DNA of 64,000 nucleotides from DAHUYF01 sp035623985 (GTDB lineage: Bacteria > Pseudomonadota > Alphaproteobacteria > ATCC43930 > CGMCC-115725). Each line of letters opens with the position of its first letter. The first letter of the stretch is position 1. The position numbers and the translations under genes are program-made. The DNA lies in assembly GCA_035623985.1 (NCBI GenBank), contig DASPSJ010000043.1, forward strand, positions 1 to 64,000, given 5' to 3'. Positions 35,666 through 43,958 of the stretch are shown here, in pieces. The notes under the pieces are model-generated. The model did no database searches, had not been told where the DNA came from, and worked only from the letters and a program-made list of their open reading frames with translations.

Positions 35666-35825
35666 TGCTAAAGCGGCTAACTAAATCATAAACTCAGGGG
35701 AACGTGCCGCACAAGCACATTCGAAGTTTGTGTACCCAATCTTCAGCACGCATACATGATTTGCGGCAGCACGCGACAACGACTGCGCCGCCGTGGTCGG
35801 CGCGTCCCACGTTATCTGCCCACGA

Positions 35826-36629
35826 TCAGGGCGCGACGAGCAGCTCGCCGCGTCCTGCTACCGCGGCATCGCCGGCAAAGCGCCGTAGCGGAGCGATGCG
35901 CCGCGCCAGTTCGGCAAGGCCGAAGGTCGCGAGGTGGCGCGCAAGCAACCGCAGAAACACGAGATCGTGCACGCCGCAATCGACGAAGCCAGCTCCGGGA
36001 CGCTCGGCGCCGCCCAGCGCGATGATGCTGCCGCGCTGCATTGCAGCACCGGCATAGGCGCCCACCGCGCCGCCGACGAGAATGGTGCCGGCGATCATTT
36101 CGGCGCCGCACCCGGCGCCGGCATTGCCGACGATGATCACGAGCCCTCGCCGCAGCGCAGCACCGGCCGCGTCGCCGGCGGTGCCCGCGACGATGACGAC
36201 GCCGTCGCGCATGCCGGCGGCGGCGCCGGGGAGCGCGCCGCCAAGGCCGTCGCCGGCATGGCCGGCGATGTGCAGCGTGCCGCCGCGAAGATCGCAGGCG
36301 GCGCCGAAGCCGACGGAGCCGGCGACGGCGATGCTGCCGCCGCGCATGCCGAGACCCAGATAAGCACCGGCATCGCCGTGCACGCGGATACTGCCGGCGC
36401 GCATGCCGGCGCCGATGCAGTCGAGGCGGCCGCAAGGCCCGTCGATTTCGACCTCGGCGCCGCCTTCGACGACGACGCGAAACCAGTCGCCGACGGCGCC
36501 CTCTATCCGGCCCACCGCCAGCGGCAGCCGCTCGATCTCGGCCGCCGACTTGCCGGCCAGCCGTTCGGGAACCAGCGCATCGGCGACAAGGCGCAGCGGC
36601 GGCTCATCCTTTAGGGTGAGACGGATCAT
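35826..36629 (-). CDS. fhcC: Formyltransferase/hydrolase complex subunit FhcC
   Basis: A 267-residue subunit of the Fhc complex that converts formyl-H4MPT to formate. It resembles FwdC/FmdC and the GltS C-terminal domain: a right-handed beta-helix of G-rich repeats such as GMRAGSIRVHGDAGAYLGLGMRGGSIAVAG and GMRDGVVIVAGTAGDAAGAALRRG. It is structural and binds the other subunits. The ATG at 36629 overlaps the fhcD stop by four bases. Gene order fhcB-A-D-C on the minus strand is the standard one. Confidence 0.95.
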   Translation of the reverse strand: MIRLTLKDEPPLRLVADALVPERLAGKSAAEIERLPLAVGRIEGAVGDWFRVVVEGGAEVEIDGPCGRLDCIGAGMRAGSIRVHGDAGAYLGLGMRGGSIAVAGSVGFGAACDLRGGTLHIAGHAGDGLGGALPGAAAGMRDGVVIVAGTAGDAAGAALRRGLVIIVGNAGAGCGAEMIAGTILVGGAVGAYAGAAMQRGSIIALGGAERPGAGFVDCGVHDLVFLRLLARHLATFGLAELARRIAPLRRFAGDAAVAGRGELLVAP

Positions 36630-37522
36630 TGCAGCAGCTCGCGCAGGTGAAATTTGAAGGCGCCGAGCTTGCCGCCGTAATTCCCGGCCGAGACGCGGGC
36701 GAGGCCGGAAGCGGCGCCTTCCGCGCAGGCGGCGCGGATGCCCACGGCCATGGCGCGCCCGACCGCCGCCGCCGTGAGGCCGTCGATGACGATCTCGAGG
36801 ACGGCGTCGATCGCCACGTCGAGCGCGCTGTCGGTTACGCCTTTGAGGGTCGGGCAATAGGCGTCGTTGGTCGAGGCGATGAGGAATTTGTAGCGCGCGC
36901 CGATCTTGGATCCGGAGCGAACGATACCGCCGGGAAACGGCATGATCGCTTCGCGCACCTGACGCATGGCGGCGATCGCGCGCTCGGCGGCGGCAAGCAC
37001 CACCGGGCGCGAGCGCCCCAGCAGCAGCAGATTGCCGCCGCCGACGCCCTCTTGCACCGGCGCCTCGTCCTCGCAGAGGAATTCTCCGTCCATGACCGGG
37101 ATGCGCCAGTATCGCCGTCCGCCGATGCGCTTTGCCGCTTGCCGGCCGTCGCCGAAATAGCGCAGCGCGCGGCCCAGCGGCACGCGCTTCTCGCCGGCGA
37201 CGCCGGCAAAGCAGGCGGTGCCGGGGCAGGTGAGCACGCATTGCCCGACACGGTCGCGCACCGCCTTGGCAAGCGCGTCCTGCGACACGGCAAAGAGCAG
37301 CACGGCGATCCCGGGCCTGCCGTCCGGCGTCTCGCCCTCGGCGAGTGCGCGCTCGATGCCGGCCTCGACGCCGCAGCCGATCACCGAAGTGGCGAAGCCC
37401 GTCATGCTCTCCGCCGCCTGCCGCGCCCATCGGGCATCGTCGGCGGTGATGAGGAGGCGCGTCGCCGTCATGCCGAAGGCCTCGGCGAACGTATCGTCGA
37501 TCTCGACGCCGCCGAGCTTCAT
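36626..37522 (-). CDS. fhcD: Formylmethanofuran:H4MPT formyltransferase FhcD
   Basis: A 298-residue enzyme related to archaeal Ftr. It moves the formyl group between H4MPT and methylofuran bound in the Fhc complex. Typical stretches are MKLGGVEIDDTFAEAFGM at the start, GVGGGNLLLLGRS, MPFPGGIVRSGSKIGARYKF and ISAGNYGGKLG-like VSAGNYGGKLGAFKFHLRELL at the end. Start 37522 is within the ATGA that ends fhcA; the longer upstream frame is shadow. Cytoplasmic. Confidence 0.96.
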   Translation of the reverse strand: MKLGGVEIDDTFAEAFGMTATRLLITADDARWARQAAESMTGFATSVIGCGVEAGIERALAEGETPDGRPGIAVLLFAVSQDALAKAVRDRVGQCVLTCPGTACFAGVAGEKRVPLGRALRYFGDGRQAAKRIGGRRYWRIPVMDGEFLCEDEAPVQEGVGGGNLLLLGRSRPVVLAAAERAIAAMRQVREAIMPFPGGIVRSGSKIGARYKFLIASTNDAYCPTLKGVTDSALDVAIDAVLEIVIDGLTAAAVGRAMAVGIRAACAEGAASGLARVSAGNYGGKLGAFKFHLRELLQ

Positions 37523-39180
37523 GCCCGCCTCCGGGGCCGGCAGGGCTGCGCCAGGAGGTTGAGCCCGGCATCGGCGAGCTCGCCCTCGGACAGGCGAAAA
37601 TGCCCGAGCCCGACGCTCATATGCCGATCGAAGAAGGCACCGATCTCGGCCTCGATCGCGGGGTCGAATTCCGGCCGCACGACATGCGTCGCGCCGTCCG
37701 GCGTCGCGAGGATGTCGCCAGCGCGCGCGATTTCGACCCCGTTCTTGAAGAGTTGCCGCGGCGCGGCGAACATGCGCTCGCGATCCGCCTCGTCGGCATA
37801 GACCGCGATGTCGGCGCAGGCGCCCGGCCCGAGATGGCCGTGGCCGGCCAGCCCGAGGATGCGCGCCGGCGCGGCGCGGGTCGTGATCGCGATCTCCTCG
37901 AGCGTGTATTCGCGCGCGATCGAGCCAAGCGTCGTCGCCTGCTGCGCCGCCGGATGGATCGATTTGAGGCAATCGTTGCGGAAGCCGCGGTCCATGAGCA
38001 GCCGGATCAGATGCGGATAGCAGGTGAAAGGCGCGCCGTTGGGATGATCGGTCGTCAGGAACACGCGCCAGGGATCCTCGATCAGCAGGAACAGCTCGAG
38101 CCCGATCGTCCATTGCAGCGCGTTGACGAAGTTGCCGTCGCGATAGCGGAACGGCACCAGGCCGCAGCCGCCGTCGCATTCGATGTCCATGACGATCCAT
38201 TTGTCGGGCGAGGCGAGGTCGCGGTTGCGGTATTGCGCCATGGTGTCGCCCGAGGCGGTCACCGTCTGGCCGAACATGATCTGGCCGACATCGAGCGAGA
38301 CGTTGCGGCTGCGGTTGACCGCCTCGGCAAGGCGTGCCGCGGCGGAGGAGAAGCGGCGGTCGCCCTCGGTGCCGTAGCTGTGGAACTGCGCATGCGTCAG
38401 ATGCAGCGGAAAACCCTCGGCGGCGGCAATGGTGGCGAGCGTCGTGTCGATGTTGCCGGGAATGCCGAGATTGTTGCAATGCGTGTGGAGAGGATGCGGC
38501 ACGCCAAGCTCGAAAACGGCGCGGGCCAGCGCCTGGATGATCCGGCGCGGCGTCAGGGCGTGCTGCGGCCCGGGCTCGTCGATCGCAAGCCCCCGTGCGT
38601 TGAACTTGAAGGCGCTGATGCCGACGGGATTGACGGTCTTGACGCCGAGCGCGGCGGTCGCGTGCAGCATCCACGCGACGTAGTCGTTGATCCGTTCCTG
38701 GTCGGCGCCCGACGCGATGAGGCGCAGCAGCAATTCGTCGTTGCCGAGCATGAGATAGGCGCCCTTGTCGACGATCGGCAGGTCGGCCATCTCGAGATGG
38801 GCCGAGCGCGCATTCGACGGCACCATGGCGGGCTCGAAGGCGGCGGTATAGCCAAGCGCGGCGTAGCGATAGCCCGTGACGAAGCTGGAGGGGGTCGCGA
38901 CGCCGCCGCCGGCGCGCGTTGCCGCCCCGCGCGCGACCGGCGCGCCGCGATGGTCCTCGCTCATCAGCAGCCGCGCGAGATTGACTTTGCCGCCGGCGAT
39001 GTGGCTGTGGATGTCGATCGCGCCGGGCATGACGACGAGCCCGTCCAGGTCGTAGCTGCGATCGACGCCGCCGGCGGGCGCCGCGATCATGACGCCATCC
39101 TCGAAGAAAAGATCGCGCGTCTCGCCCCGCGCGCCGTTGACGGGATCGAACACCCGCGCGCGCGCCAGCCGCGTGATCAT
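37519..39180 (-). CDS. fhcA: Formylmethylofuran hydrolase subunit FhcA
   Basis: A 553-residue amidohydrolase homologous to FwdA/FmdA. It hydrolyses the formyl-methylofuran to formate and methylofuran. The metal-binding HxH is in AIDIHSHIAGGKVN near residue 60, followed by PHPLHTHCNNLGIPGNI and HLTHAQFHSYG with more His ligands, and TTDHPNGAPF with the catalytic Asp near 390. ATGA overlaps join it to fhcB upstream and fhcD downstream. In bacteria this subunit is thought to run only in the hydrolytic direction. Confidence 0.96.
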   Translation of the reverse strand: MITRLARARVFDPVNGARGETRDLFFEDGVMIAAPAGGVDRSYDLDGLVVMPGAIDIHSHIAGGKVNLARLLMSEDHRGAPVARGAATRAGGGVATPSSFVTGYRYAALGYTAAFEPAMVPSNARSAHLEMADLPIVDKGAYLMLGNDELLLRLIASGADQERINDYVAWMLHATAALGVKTVNPVGISAFKFNARGLAIDEPGPQHALTPRRIIQALARAVFELGVPHPLHTHCNNLGIPGNIDTTLATIAAAEGFPLHLTHAQFHSYGTEGDRRFSSAAARLAEAVNRSRNVSLDVGQIMFGQTVTASGDTMAQYRNRDLASPDKWIVMDIECDGGCGLVPFRYRDGNFVNALQWTIGLELFLLIEDPWRVFLTTDHPNGAPFTCYPHLIRLLMDRGFRNDCLKSIHPAAQQATTLGSIAREYTLEEIAITTRAAPARILGLAGHGHLGPGACADIAVYADEADRERMFAAPRQLFKNGVEIARAGDILATPDGATHVVRPEFDPAIEAEIGAFFDRHMSVGLGHFRLSEGELADAGLNLLAQPCRPRRRA

Positions 39181-40400
39181 GGCGTCGCCAGCAGATGCGC
39201 GAGGATCGCCCTCGCCGCCGCCGCAACGCTCGGCAAGCCGCTCGGCCGCGCCGGCGCCAGCGGCAAGGCCACCACCGTGTCGGCGCGCATCACCGCGCCA
39301 CCATGGTCGAGCCCTGGAATGCCGACCCTGATCTCGACCTCGGCCCGAGCCGCCGGCGCGTCGGCCGCCAGCAGCGCCACCGTCGGCACACCGCATTCGG
39401 GCGCGGGCGCGGCGCTCAGCGCCGCGACCCAGAGCAGCGCATCGGCTTCTCCGGCGGCGAGCAGCCGCTGGGCGTGGTTGCGCCAGGGATCGTGCTGCGG
39501 CACACCCCCGGCAAAGGAAAGCCGGCCCGGCCAGCCCGCTTGCCACAGCATCACCTGCGCCGCGCCCTGCGCATTGTCCTCGCCGCCGAGCGGCAGGCCG
39601 ACGCAGCGCGTCCGGCGGGCGAGCCGGCGCATCATGCGCAGCAGGATTGCCAGCGCCGGCGCGCGTGCGGCCGGGGGAAACGCGGCGATGTCCCAGACGA
39701 CGGCGCCATAGTGCGCCGTGGCGAGGCGGTCGGCGAGCTCGCCCAGCGCGACCAGCGGCAACGATGCCGAGGCGGCGAGCTTCCGCCCTTCGCCGAGCGC
39801 GGCGAGAGCGCTCAGTGCATCGAGCAGCGCGTCCTCGTTGACCGGCACGCGCTCGCTCACGGCGGCGTCGCCCGGCATCGCCGCTTCCGGGCCGAGGAAC
39901 GCGACATAAGGCGGCGCCTGACGGTAAAGCGCGCCGCGATTGCGCAGCAGCCGCTCGAAAAAGCGCGGTTGGGAGGGAGTCGGATCGTTGCCGATCAGCA
40001 GCACGACATCGGCGCGGTTGGCGATCTCGGCGAAGGTGGCGGCAAGCGCGCCGGCGCGCTGCAGCAGCGACAAATTGGTCTGCTGCGCCGCGGATTGCCA
40101 GCGATCGATCACCGCGCCAAGGCGATCGGCGAGACCGACGAGCGCGCGCAACCCCGCGACATCGGCGGCAAGCCCGGTGACGAGCGGCAGGCGCGCCGCG
40201 CCGAGCAGGCCCGCCGCCGCCGCCGCGGCCTCGCCGAGCGAGGCCGCGCGTCCATTGATGCGATGCTCGACGATCGCCGGCCGCCGCGCGAAGCCGGCCG
40301 CCCCTTTCGCGCAACCGCGCGTATCGACGCGACCCTCATCGAGCAGGAGATCGTCGCAGACGAGGCCGCAGAACGGACAGGCGATGGCGCGCCCTGGCAC
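39177..40400 (-). CDS. fhcB: Formyltransferase/hydrolase complex subunit FhcB
   Basis: A 407-residue protein related to the FwdB/FmdB (molybdopterin-oxidoreductase-like) subunit, of which bacteria have lost the redox metal centre. CPFCGLVCDDLLL near the N-terminus and DVVLLIGNDPTPSQPRFFERL near 140 are typical. In this complex it is structural and holds the methylofuran cofactor in position. GTG 40400 is the first start after the pcd stop at 40406; a longer frame runs back into pcd and is not credible. First fhc gene of the operon. Confidence 0.92.
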   Translation of the reverse strand: MPGRAIACPFCGLVCDDLLLDEGRVDTRGCAKGAAGFARRPAIVEHRINGRAASLGEAAAAAAGLLGAARLPLVTGLAADVAGLRALVGLADRLGAVIDRWQSAAQQTNLSLLQRAGALAATFAEIANRADVVLLIGNDPTPSQPRFFERLLRNRGALYRQAPPYVAFLGPEAAMPGDAAVSERVPVNEDALLDALSALAALGEGRKLAASASLPLVALGELADRLATAHYGAVVWDIAAFPPAARAPALAILLRMMRRLARRTRCVGLPLGGEDNAQGAAQVMLWQAGWPGRLSFAGGVPQHDPWRNHAQRLLAAGEADALLWVAALSAAPAPECGVPTVALLAADAPAARAEVEIRVGIPGLDHGGAVMRADTVVALPLAPARPSGLPSVAAAARAILAHLLATP

Positions 40401-40405
40401 GGGCG

Positions 40406-40801
40406 CTACCGCGCGTCCGCGGGCTTGTCGTACTTGATGTAGGCGAAGCGCTGGTCTTCGGCGGGCGTGCCCTCGAGCGCGCTCTCGGGCCCCGGCCGCC
40501 ATTGCACGGTATCCTCGATCTTGCGCGCCAGCTCGAAATCCTTGTCCGTCACGCCCTTGGCGGCATGGTTCATGAGACGCACTTCGACCCAGGCGTAAGA
40601 GGCGGTGATGTCGGGATGATGCCAGGCCGCTTCGGCGAGGTGGCCGACGGTATTGATCACCATCAGCGTGCCCTTCCAGCTATTGGTGCGGTATTTACGC
40701 CGAATCCAGCCGTCTTCATAATACCAGTGCGGCAATTCCTTCGCGAGGCGCGCCTTGATTTCGTCTTCGCCATAGGTCCTGTCGCGTGCGCGTTCGGTCA
40801 T
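40406..40801 (-). CDS. Pterin-4a-carbinolamine dehydratase
   Basis: A 131-residue protein with the PCD fold. The signature AAWHHPDITASYAWVEVRLMNHAAKGVTDKDFELA carries the three active-site His and final Asp. PCD dehydrates 4a-hydroxy-tetrahydropterins; in H4MPT gene clusters a PCD-like protein is common and may help in pterin recycling or synthesis. It is about 25 residues longer than usual, mainly at the C-terminus (VQWRPGPESALEGTPAEDQRFAYIKYDK). GGGAGG precedes ATG 40801. It heads the fhc operon, six bases before fhcB. Confidence 0.92.
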   Translation of the reverse strand: MTERARDRTYGEDEIKARLAKELPHWYYEDGWIRRKYRTNSWKGTLMVINTVGHLAEAAWHHPDITASYAWVEVRLMNHAAKGVTDKDFELARKIEDTVQWRPGPESALEGTPAEDQRFAYIKYDKPADAR

Positions 40802-40822
40802 CGCGGAACCTCCCTCTCTATT

Positions 40823-40855
40823 GCCGCGCGCGCCGCGCGCGTGCCGCGCGGCGCC
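40823..40855 (-). promoter_or_regulatory. Alternating CG tract and hairpin in the pcd/mptG divergent region
   Basis: The divergent gap 40802-40937 contains a 33-base tract of nearly pure alternating C and G (GCCGCGCGCGCC-type), with inverted arms GCCGCGCG and CGCGCGGC. It lies 22-54 bases upstream of the pcd start and is likely in its 5' leader. It may form a strong hairpin or Z-DNA. Bases 40860-40910 beside it are AT-richer and would suit the promoters of both gene arms. Confidence 0.4.
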
Positions 40856-40937
40856 GCATCGCTTTTGTTTCATCGGGAGTTTTAGTCTATCGTAACCCGA
40901 AGGCCGCGCAAACAGCGCCGCCGCGGGAGGGTCGGGC

Positions 40938-41930
40938 ATGCCGGACATGTCGGGTGCACAACGCATCGCGGCCGTCGAAGTCTTCGCCCCGGCGCGGCTG
41001 CATTTCGGCTTCCTCGATCTCGACGGCGGTCTCGGTCGCCGCTTCGGCAGCCTGGGCCTCGCCATCGACGGTTTCGGCACGCGGCTGCGCCTCGAACGCG
41101 CCGCGCGGCCCGCCGCGAGCGGTCCCGGCGCGGCGCGCGCGCTCGACTGCGTCGCGCGCGCCGCCAAGGCCTTCAACCTGTCGCCGAACGTGTCGCTCGC
41201 GGTAACGGAGGCCATTCCGGAGCATGCCGGCTTCGGTTCCGGCACGCAGCTCGCGCTCGCCGCGGCCGTCGCGTTGACCCGCCTCGAAGGCGCGAGCGCG
41301 GCCATGAGCGAGATCGCCGCGGTGGCCGGCCGCGGCGCACGCTCGGGGATCGGCATCGGCCTCTTCGAGCGAGGCGGGTTCATCGTCGATGGCGGCCGCC
41401 GTCCCGAAGGGGGCGCCGCTCCCGTCATCGCGCGCCTGCCGTTTCCGCGCGACTGGCGTCTCGTGCTGCTTCTCGACCCGACGCGGCAAGGCCTTTATGG
41501 CAGCGGCGAGACCAGCGCGTTTGCCGCATTGCCGCCCTTCCCGCCCGGGCTGGCGGGCAGGCTCTGCCGTCAGGTCCTGCTCCGCCTGCTGCCCGGCCTC
41601 GCCGAGTGGGATTTCGCCGCCGTTTCCCAGGCGCTTGGCGCGATCCAGAGCGAGCTCGGCGATTATTTCAGCGCCGCGCAGCACGGCCGCTACAGCAGCC
41701 CGGCGGTCGCCGCCGCGCTCGGCTGGGCCGCGGCGCAAGGCGTCGCCGGCATCGGCCAAAGCTCGTGGGGACCGACCGGCTTTGCGCTCGTCGAATCCGA
41801 GGAGCGCGCCCGGTCGCTGGCCGAGGCGCTCGGCCGGCGTTTTGCGAGCGACGGCACGCTGAGCTTGCACATTGTCGCGGGTTTGAACCGCGGCGCAGAC
41901 ATATCGATCACGCCGAGGAGCGAGCCATGA
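40938..41930 (+). CDS. mptG: Beta-ribofuranosylaminobenzene 5'-phosphate synthase
   Basis: A 330-residue GHMP-superfamily enzyme that joins 4-aminobenzoate and PRPP with loss of CO2, the first committed step to H4MPT. Key stretches are VFAPARLHFGFLDLDGGLGRRFGSLGLAI, EHAGFGSGTQLALAAA and GARSGIGIGLFERGGFIVDGG, then IGQSSWGPTGFALV. GGGAGGG lies before ATG 40938. It opens the plus-strand operon and its stop overlaps mtdB. Confidence 0.95.
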   Translation: MPDMSGAQRIAAVEVFAPARLHFGFLDLDGGLGRRFGSLGLAIDGFGTRLRLERAARPAASGPGAARALDCVARAAKAFNLSPNVSLAVTEAIPEHAGFGSGTQLALAAAVALTRLEGASAAMSEIAAVAGRGARSGIGIGLFERGGFIVDGGRRPEGGAAPVIARLPFPRDWRLVLLLDPTRQGLYGSGETSAFAALPPFPPGLAGRLCRQVLLRLLPGLAEWDFAAVSQALGAIQSELGDYFSAAQHGRYSSPAVAAALGWAAAQGVAGIGQSSWGPTGFALVESEERARSLAEALGRRFASDGTLSLHIVAGLNRGADISITPRSEP

Positions 41931-42817
41931 GCAAGCCGCGCATCCTGCATTTCCTCACGCCGCTCCCCAATGTCAGTCCCTTCGACGTGAACATGGCCGC
42001 CGATGCCGGCTTCGTCATCCAGAGCTACACCGGCATCACGATCAAGGATATTGCCGGCCTGACGCAGGACGCGATGTTCTCGCGCCCGCCGGGGGATGCG
42101 GCCAAGACCTGCCTCTTCATCGGCGGCCGCGACGCGCTGCTCGCGCTCGACATGCTGGCCGCCGCGAAGGCGGCGATGTTCCCGCCCTTCGAGATCTCGC
42201 TGTTTGCCGATCCCTCCGGCGCCTTCACCACCGCGGGCGCGATGATCGCTTGCGTCGAGCGGCGTCTCAAGGCGCAGCAGGCGACGCTCGCCGGCGGCAA
42301 GGTGGCGGTGTTCGGCGCCAAGGGTGTCGTCGGCGGCATCGTCGGCGTCATCGCCGCCGAGGCGGGCGCCGAGGTCACGCTCGTCGCGCACGATCAAAGC
42401 GGCGTGGTGGCGACCAAGGCGGCCGAGTTCTCCCGGCGCTTCGCCCGGTCCTTCGCCACCGCCGACGGCAGCACGGAGGCCGGACGCCGCGCGGTGCTGG
42501 AAAGCGCCGACATCGTGCTTGCCGCCGGCCGCGCCGGCGTCCAGGTGCTGTCGCAGAGCGACCTTGCGGCGGCGCGCCGCCTCAAAGTCGCGGCCGACAT
42601 CAACGCCGTGCCGCCCCCCGGCATCGCGGGCCTTGACGTGACGGCCGATGGCGCGCCCCTTCCGCAGACACAAGGCGTCGGCATCGGCGCGCTCGCCATC
42701 GGCGGCGTCAAGTTCCAGGTACAGCACGCGCTGCTGCGTCGCATCTACAGCGCCGAAAAGGCGCAATTCCTGGAGTTCCGCGATGCCTATCGCACGGCGC
42801 TCGACATTGTCGGCTGA
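41927..42817 (+). CDS. mtdB: NAD(P)-dependent methylene-H4MPT dehydrogenase MtdB
   Basis: A 296-residue cytoplasmic enzyme that oxidises methylene-H4MPT to methenyl-H4MPT. It starts MSKPRILHFLTPLPNVSPFDVNMAADAGF, carries GGKVAVFGAKGVVGGIVGVIAAEAGAEV as Rossmann nucleotide-binding segment near 125-150 and ends VKFQVQHALLRRIYSAEK. The ATG overlaps the mptG stop and its 3' end overlaps the next gene by 35 bases. No mtdA was found in the window. Confidence 0.96.
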   Translation: MSKPRILHFLTPLPNVSPFDVNMAADAGFVIQSYTGITIKDIAGLTQDAMFSRPPGDAAKTCLFIGGRDALLALDMLAAAKAAMFPPFEISLFADPSGAFTTAGAMIACVERRLKAQQATLAGGKVAVFGAKGVVGGIVGVIAAEAGAEVTLVAHDQSGVVATKAAEFSRRFARSFATADGSTEAGRRAVLESADIVLAAGRAGVQVLSQSDLAAARRLKVAADINAVPPPGIAGLDVTADGAPLPQTQGVGIGALAIGGVKFQVQHALLRRIYSAEKAQFLEFRDAYRTALDIVG

Positions 42818-43958
42818 AGCCCGGCGCAGTCTCGTCGCGGCGCTGTCGGGACGGGCGCTCGCCGCCGCCGCCCGCCGCGCCGGCGAGCGCGCGCTGGTGC
42901 TCGATCTCTTCGCCGATGAGGATACCCGGCGCTGTGCCGAGCGCTGCATCAAATTGCCGCCCGCCGGTCCCGGTTTCGAGCGCCGGGCGCTGCTCGCGGC
43001 CGTCGACGAGCTGGCGCCTTCGGTGCGCGGGCTTGTCTACGGCGCGGGCTTCGAGCACGATCCGCCGCTGCTCGCGGCATTGGCAAAGCGCGTCCCGCTG
43101 CTCGGCAACGCGCCCGAGACGGTCGCGGCGGTCAAGAATCCGCGACGCCTCGCCCGATTGCTCGCCCGGCTCGGGCTGCCGCATCCGCAGATTGCAGACG
43201 CGCCGCCGCTCTCCGGGCAAATGGACTGGCTGCGCAAGCGCGCGGGCGGCGCCGGCGGCAGCCATGTCGCCCTCGTCGCGGGCACTATGGCAGCGCCGGG
43301 AAACTATTTTCAGCGCCGCGCTCCCGGCCGCCCGCTGTCGGCGCTGCTGGCCGCCGACGGCCGCGCCGCACGGGTTCTTGGCTTCAGCGAGCAATGGGCC
43401 GCGCCGGCGGCCGATGCTCCCTTCCGCTATGGCGGCTGCGCCGGGCCGGTCACGCTGCCGCCGCGCCTTGCCGGGGCGATCGCCGATGCGTGCAGCGCGC
43501 TTACGGTGGCGACCGGGCTCGTCGGCCTCAACTCTCTCGATCTCCTGGTCGAGGAGGAGCGTTTCCACATCCTTGAAATCAATCCGCGGCCGGGCGCGAC
43601 GCTCGACCTGTTCGACGGCCGCGCCGGGCTGTCGCTGTGGCGGCTGCATTTGGACGCGCTGCGCGGCCGATTGCCGCCCGCGCAAACCGTGCCCGGTCCG
43701 GTCCGGGCCGCCGCGGTCCTCTACGCGCCAAGCGCGATCGCGATCCCGCGCGACATGATCTGGCCGCGCTGGACCGCGGATCGCGAGACGCGCGGCAACC
43801 GCGTGGCGCGCGATGCGCCGGTGTGCACGGTGCACGCCGCGGCGGCCAGCGTGGCGGCGGCGCGGGCGCAGCTCGACCGGCGCTCCGGGCAACTCCTGGC
43901 GCGCCTCCTCGCCGACGGAGGCAAGAATGGCATCGCCCGCCTTGCCGCCCAGCGTTAA
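42783..43958 (+). CDS. ATP-grasp protein of the H4MPT cluster (Orf5-type)
   Basis: A 391-residue protein with an ATP-grasp fold: PLLGNAPETVAAVKNPRRLARLL near 110, AGGAGGSHVAL as the P-loop-like stretch near 160, YFQRRAPGRPLSALL and the magnesium-binding GLNSLDLLVEEERFHILEINPRPGATLDLFD near 250-275. It is always found between mtdB and mch in bacteria with H4MPT. It may ligate an amino acid or glutamate to H4MPT or methylofuran; no reaction is proven. ATG 42783 lies inside mtdB. Translation is coupled on both sides. Confidence 0.88.
   Translation: MPIARRSTLSAEARRSLVAALSGRALAAAARRAGERALVLDLFADEDTRRCAERCIKLPPAGPGFERRALLAAVDELAPSVRGLVYGAGFEHDPPLLAALAKRVPLLGNAPETVAAVKNPRRLARLLARLGLPHPQIADAPPLSGQMDWLRKRAGGAGGSHVALVAGTMAAPGNYFQRRAPGRPLSALLAADGRAARVLGFSEQWAAPAADAPFRYGGCAGPVTLPPRLAGAIADACSALTVATGLVGLNSLDLLVEEERFHILEINPRPGATLDLFDGRAGLSLWRLHLDALRGRLPPAQTVPGPVRAAAVLYAPSAIAIPRDMIWPRWTADRETRGNRVARDAPVCTVHAAAASVAAARAQLDRRSGQLLARLLADGGKNGIARLAAQR

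Noticed and set aside
35826..37571. Longer fhcC frame, and likewise the long fhcD and fhcA frames up to 39226 and 40314
   Set aside because: The added N-terminal parts are shadow of the neighbouring fhc genes; the ATGA overlaps give the real starts.
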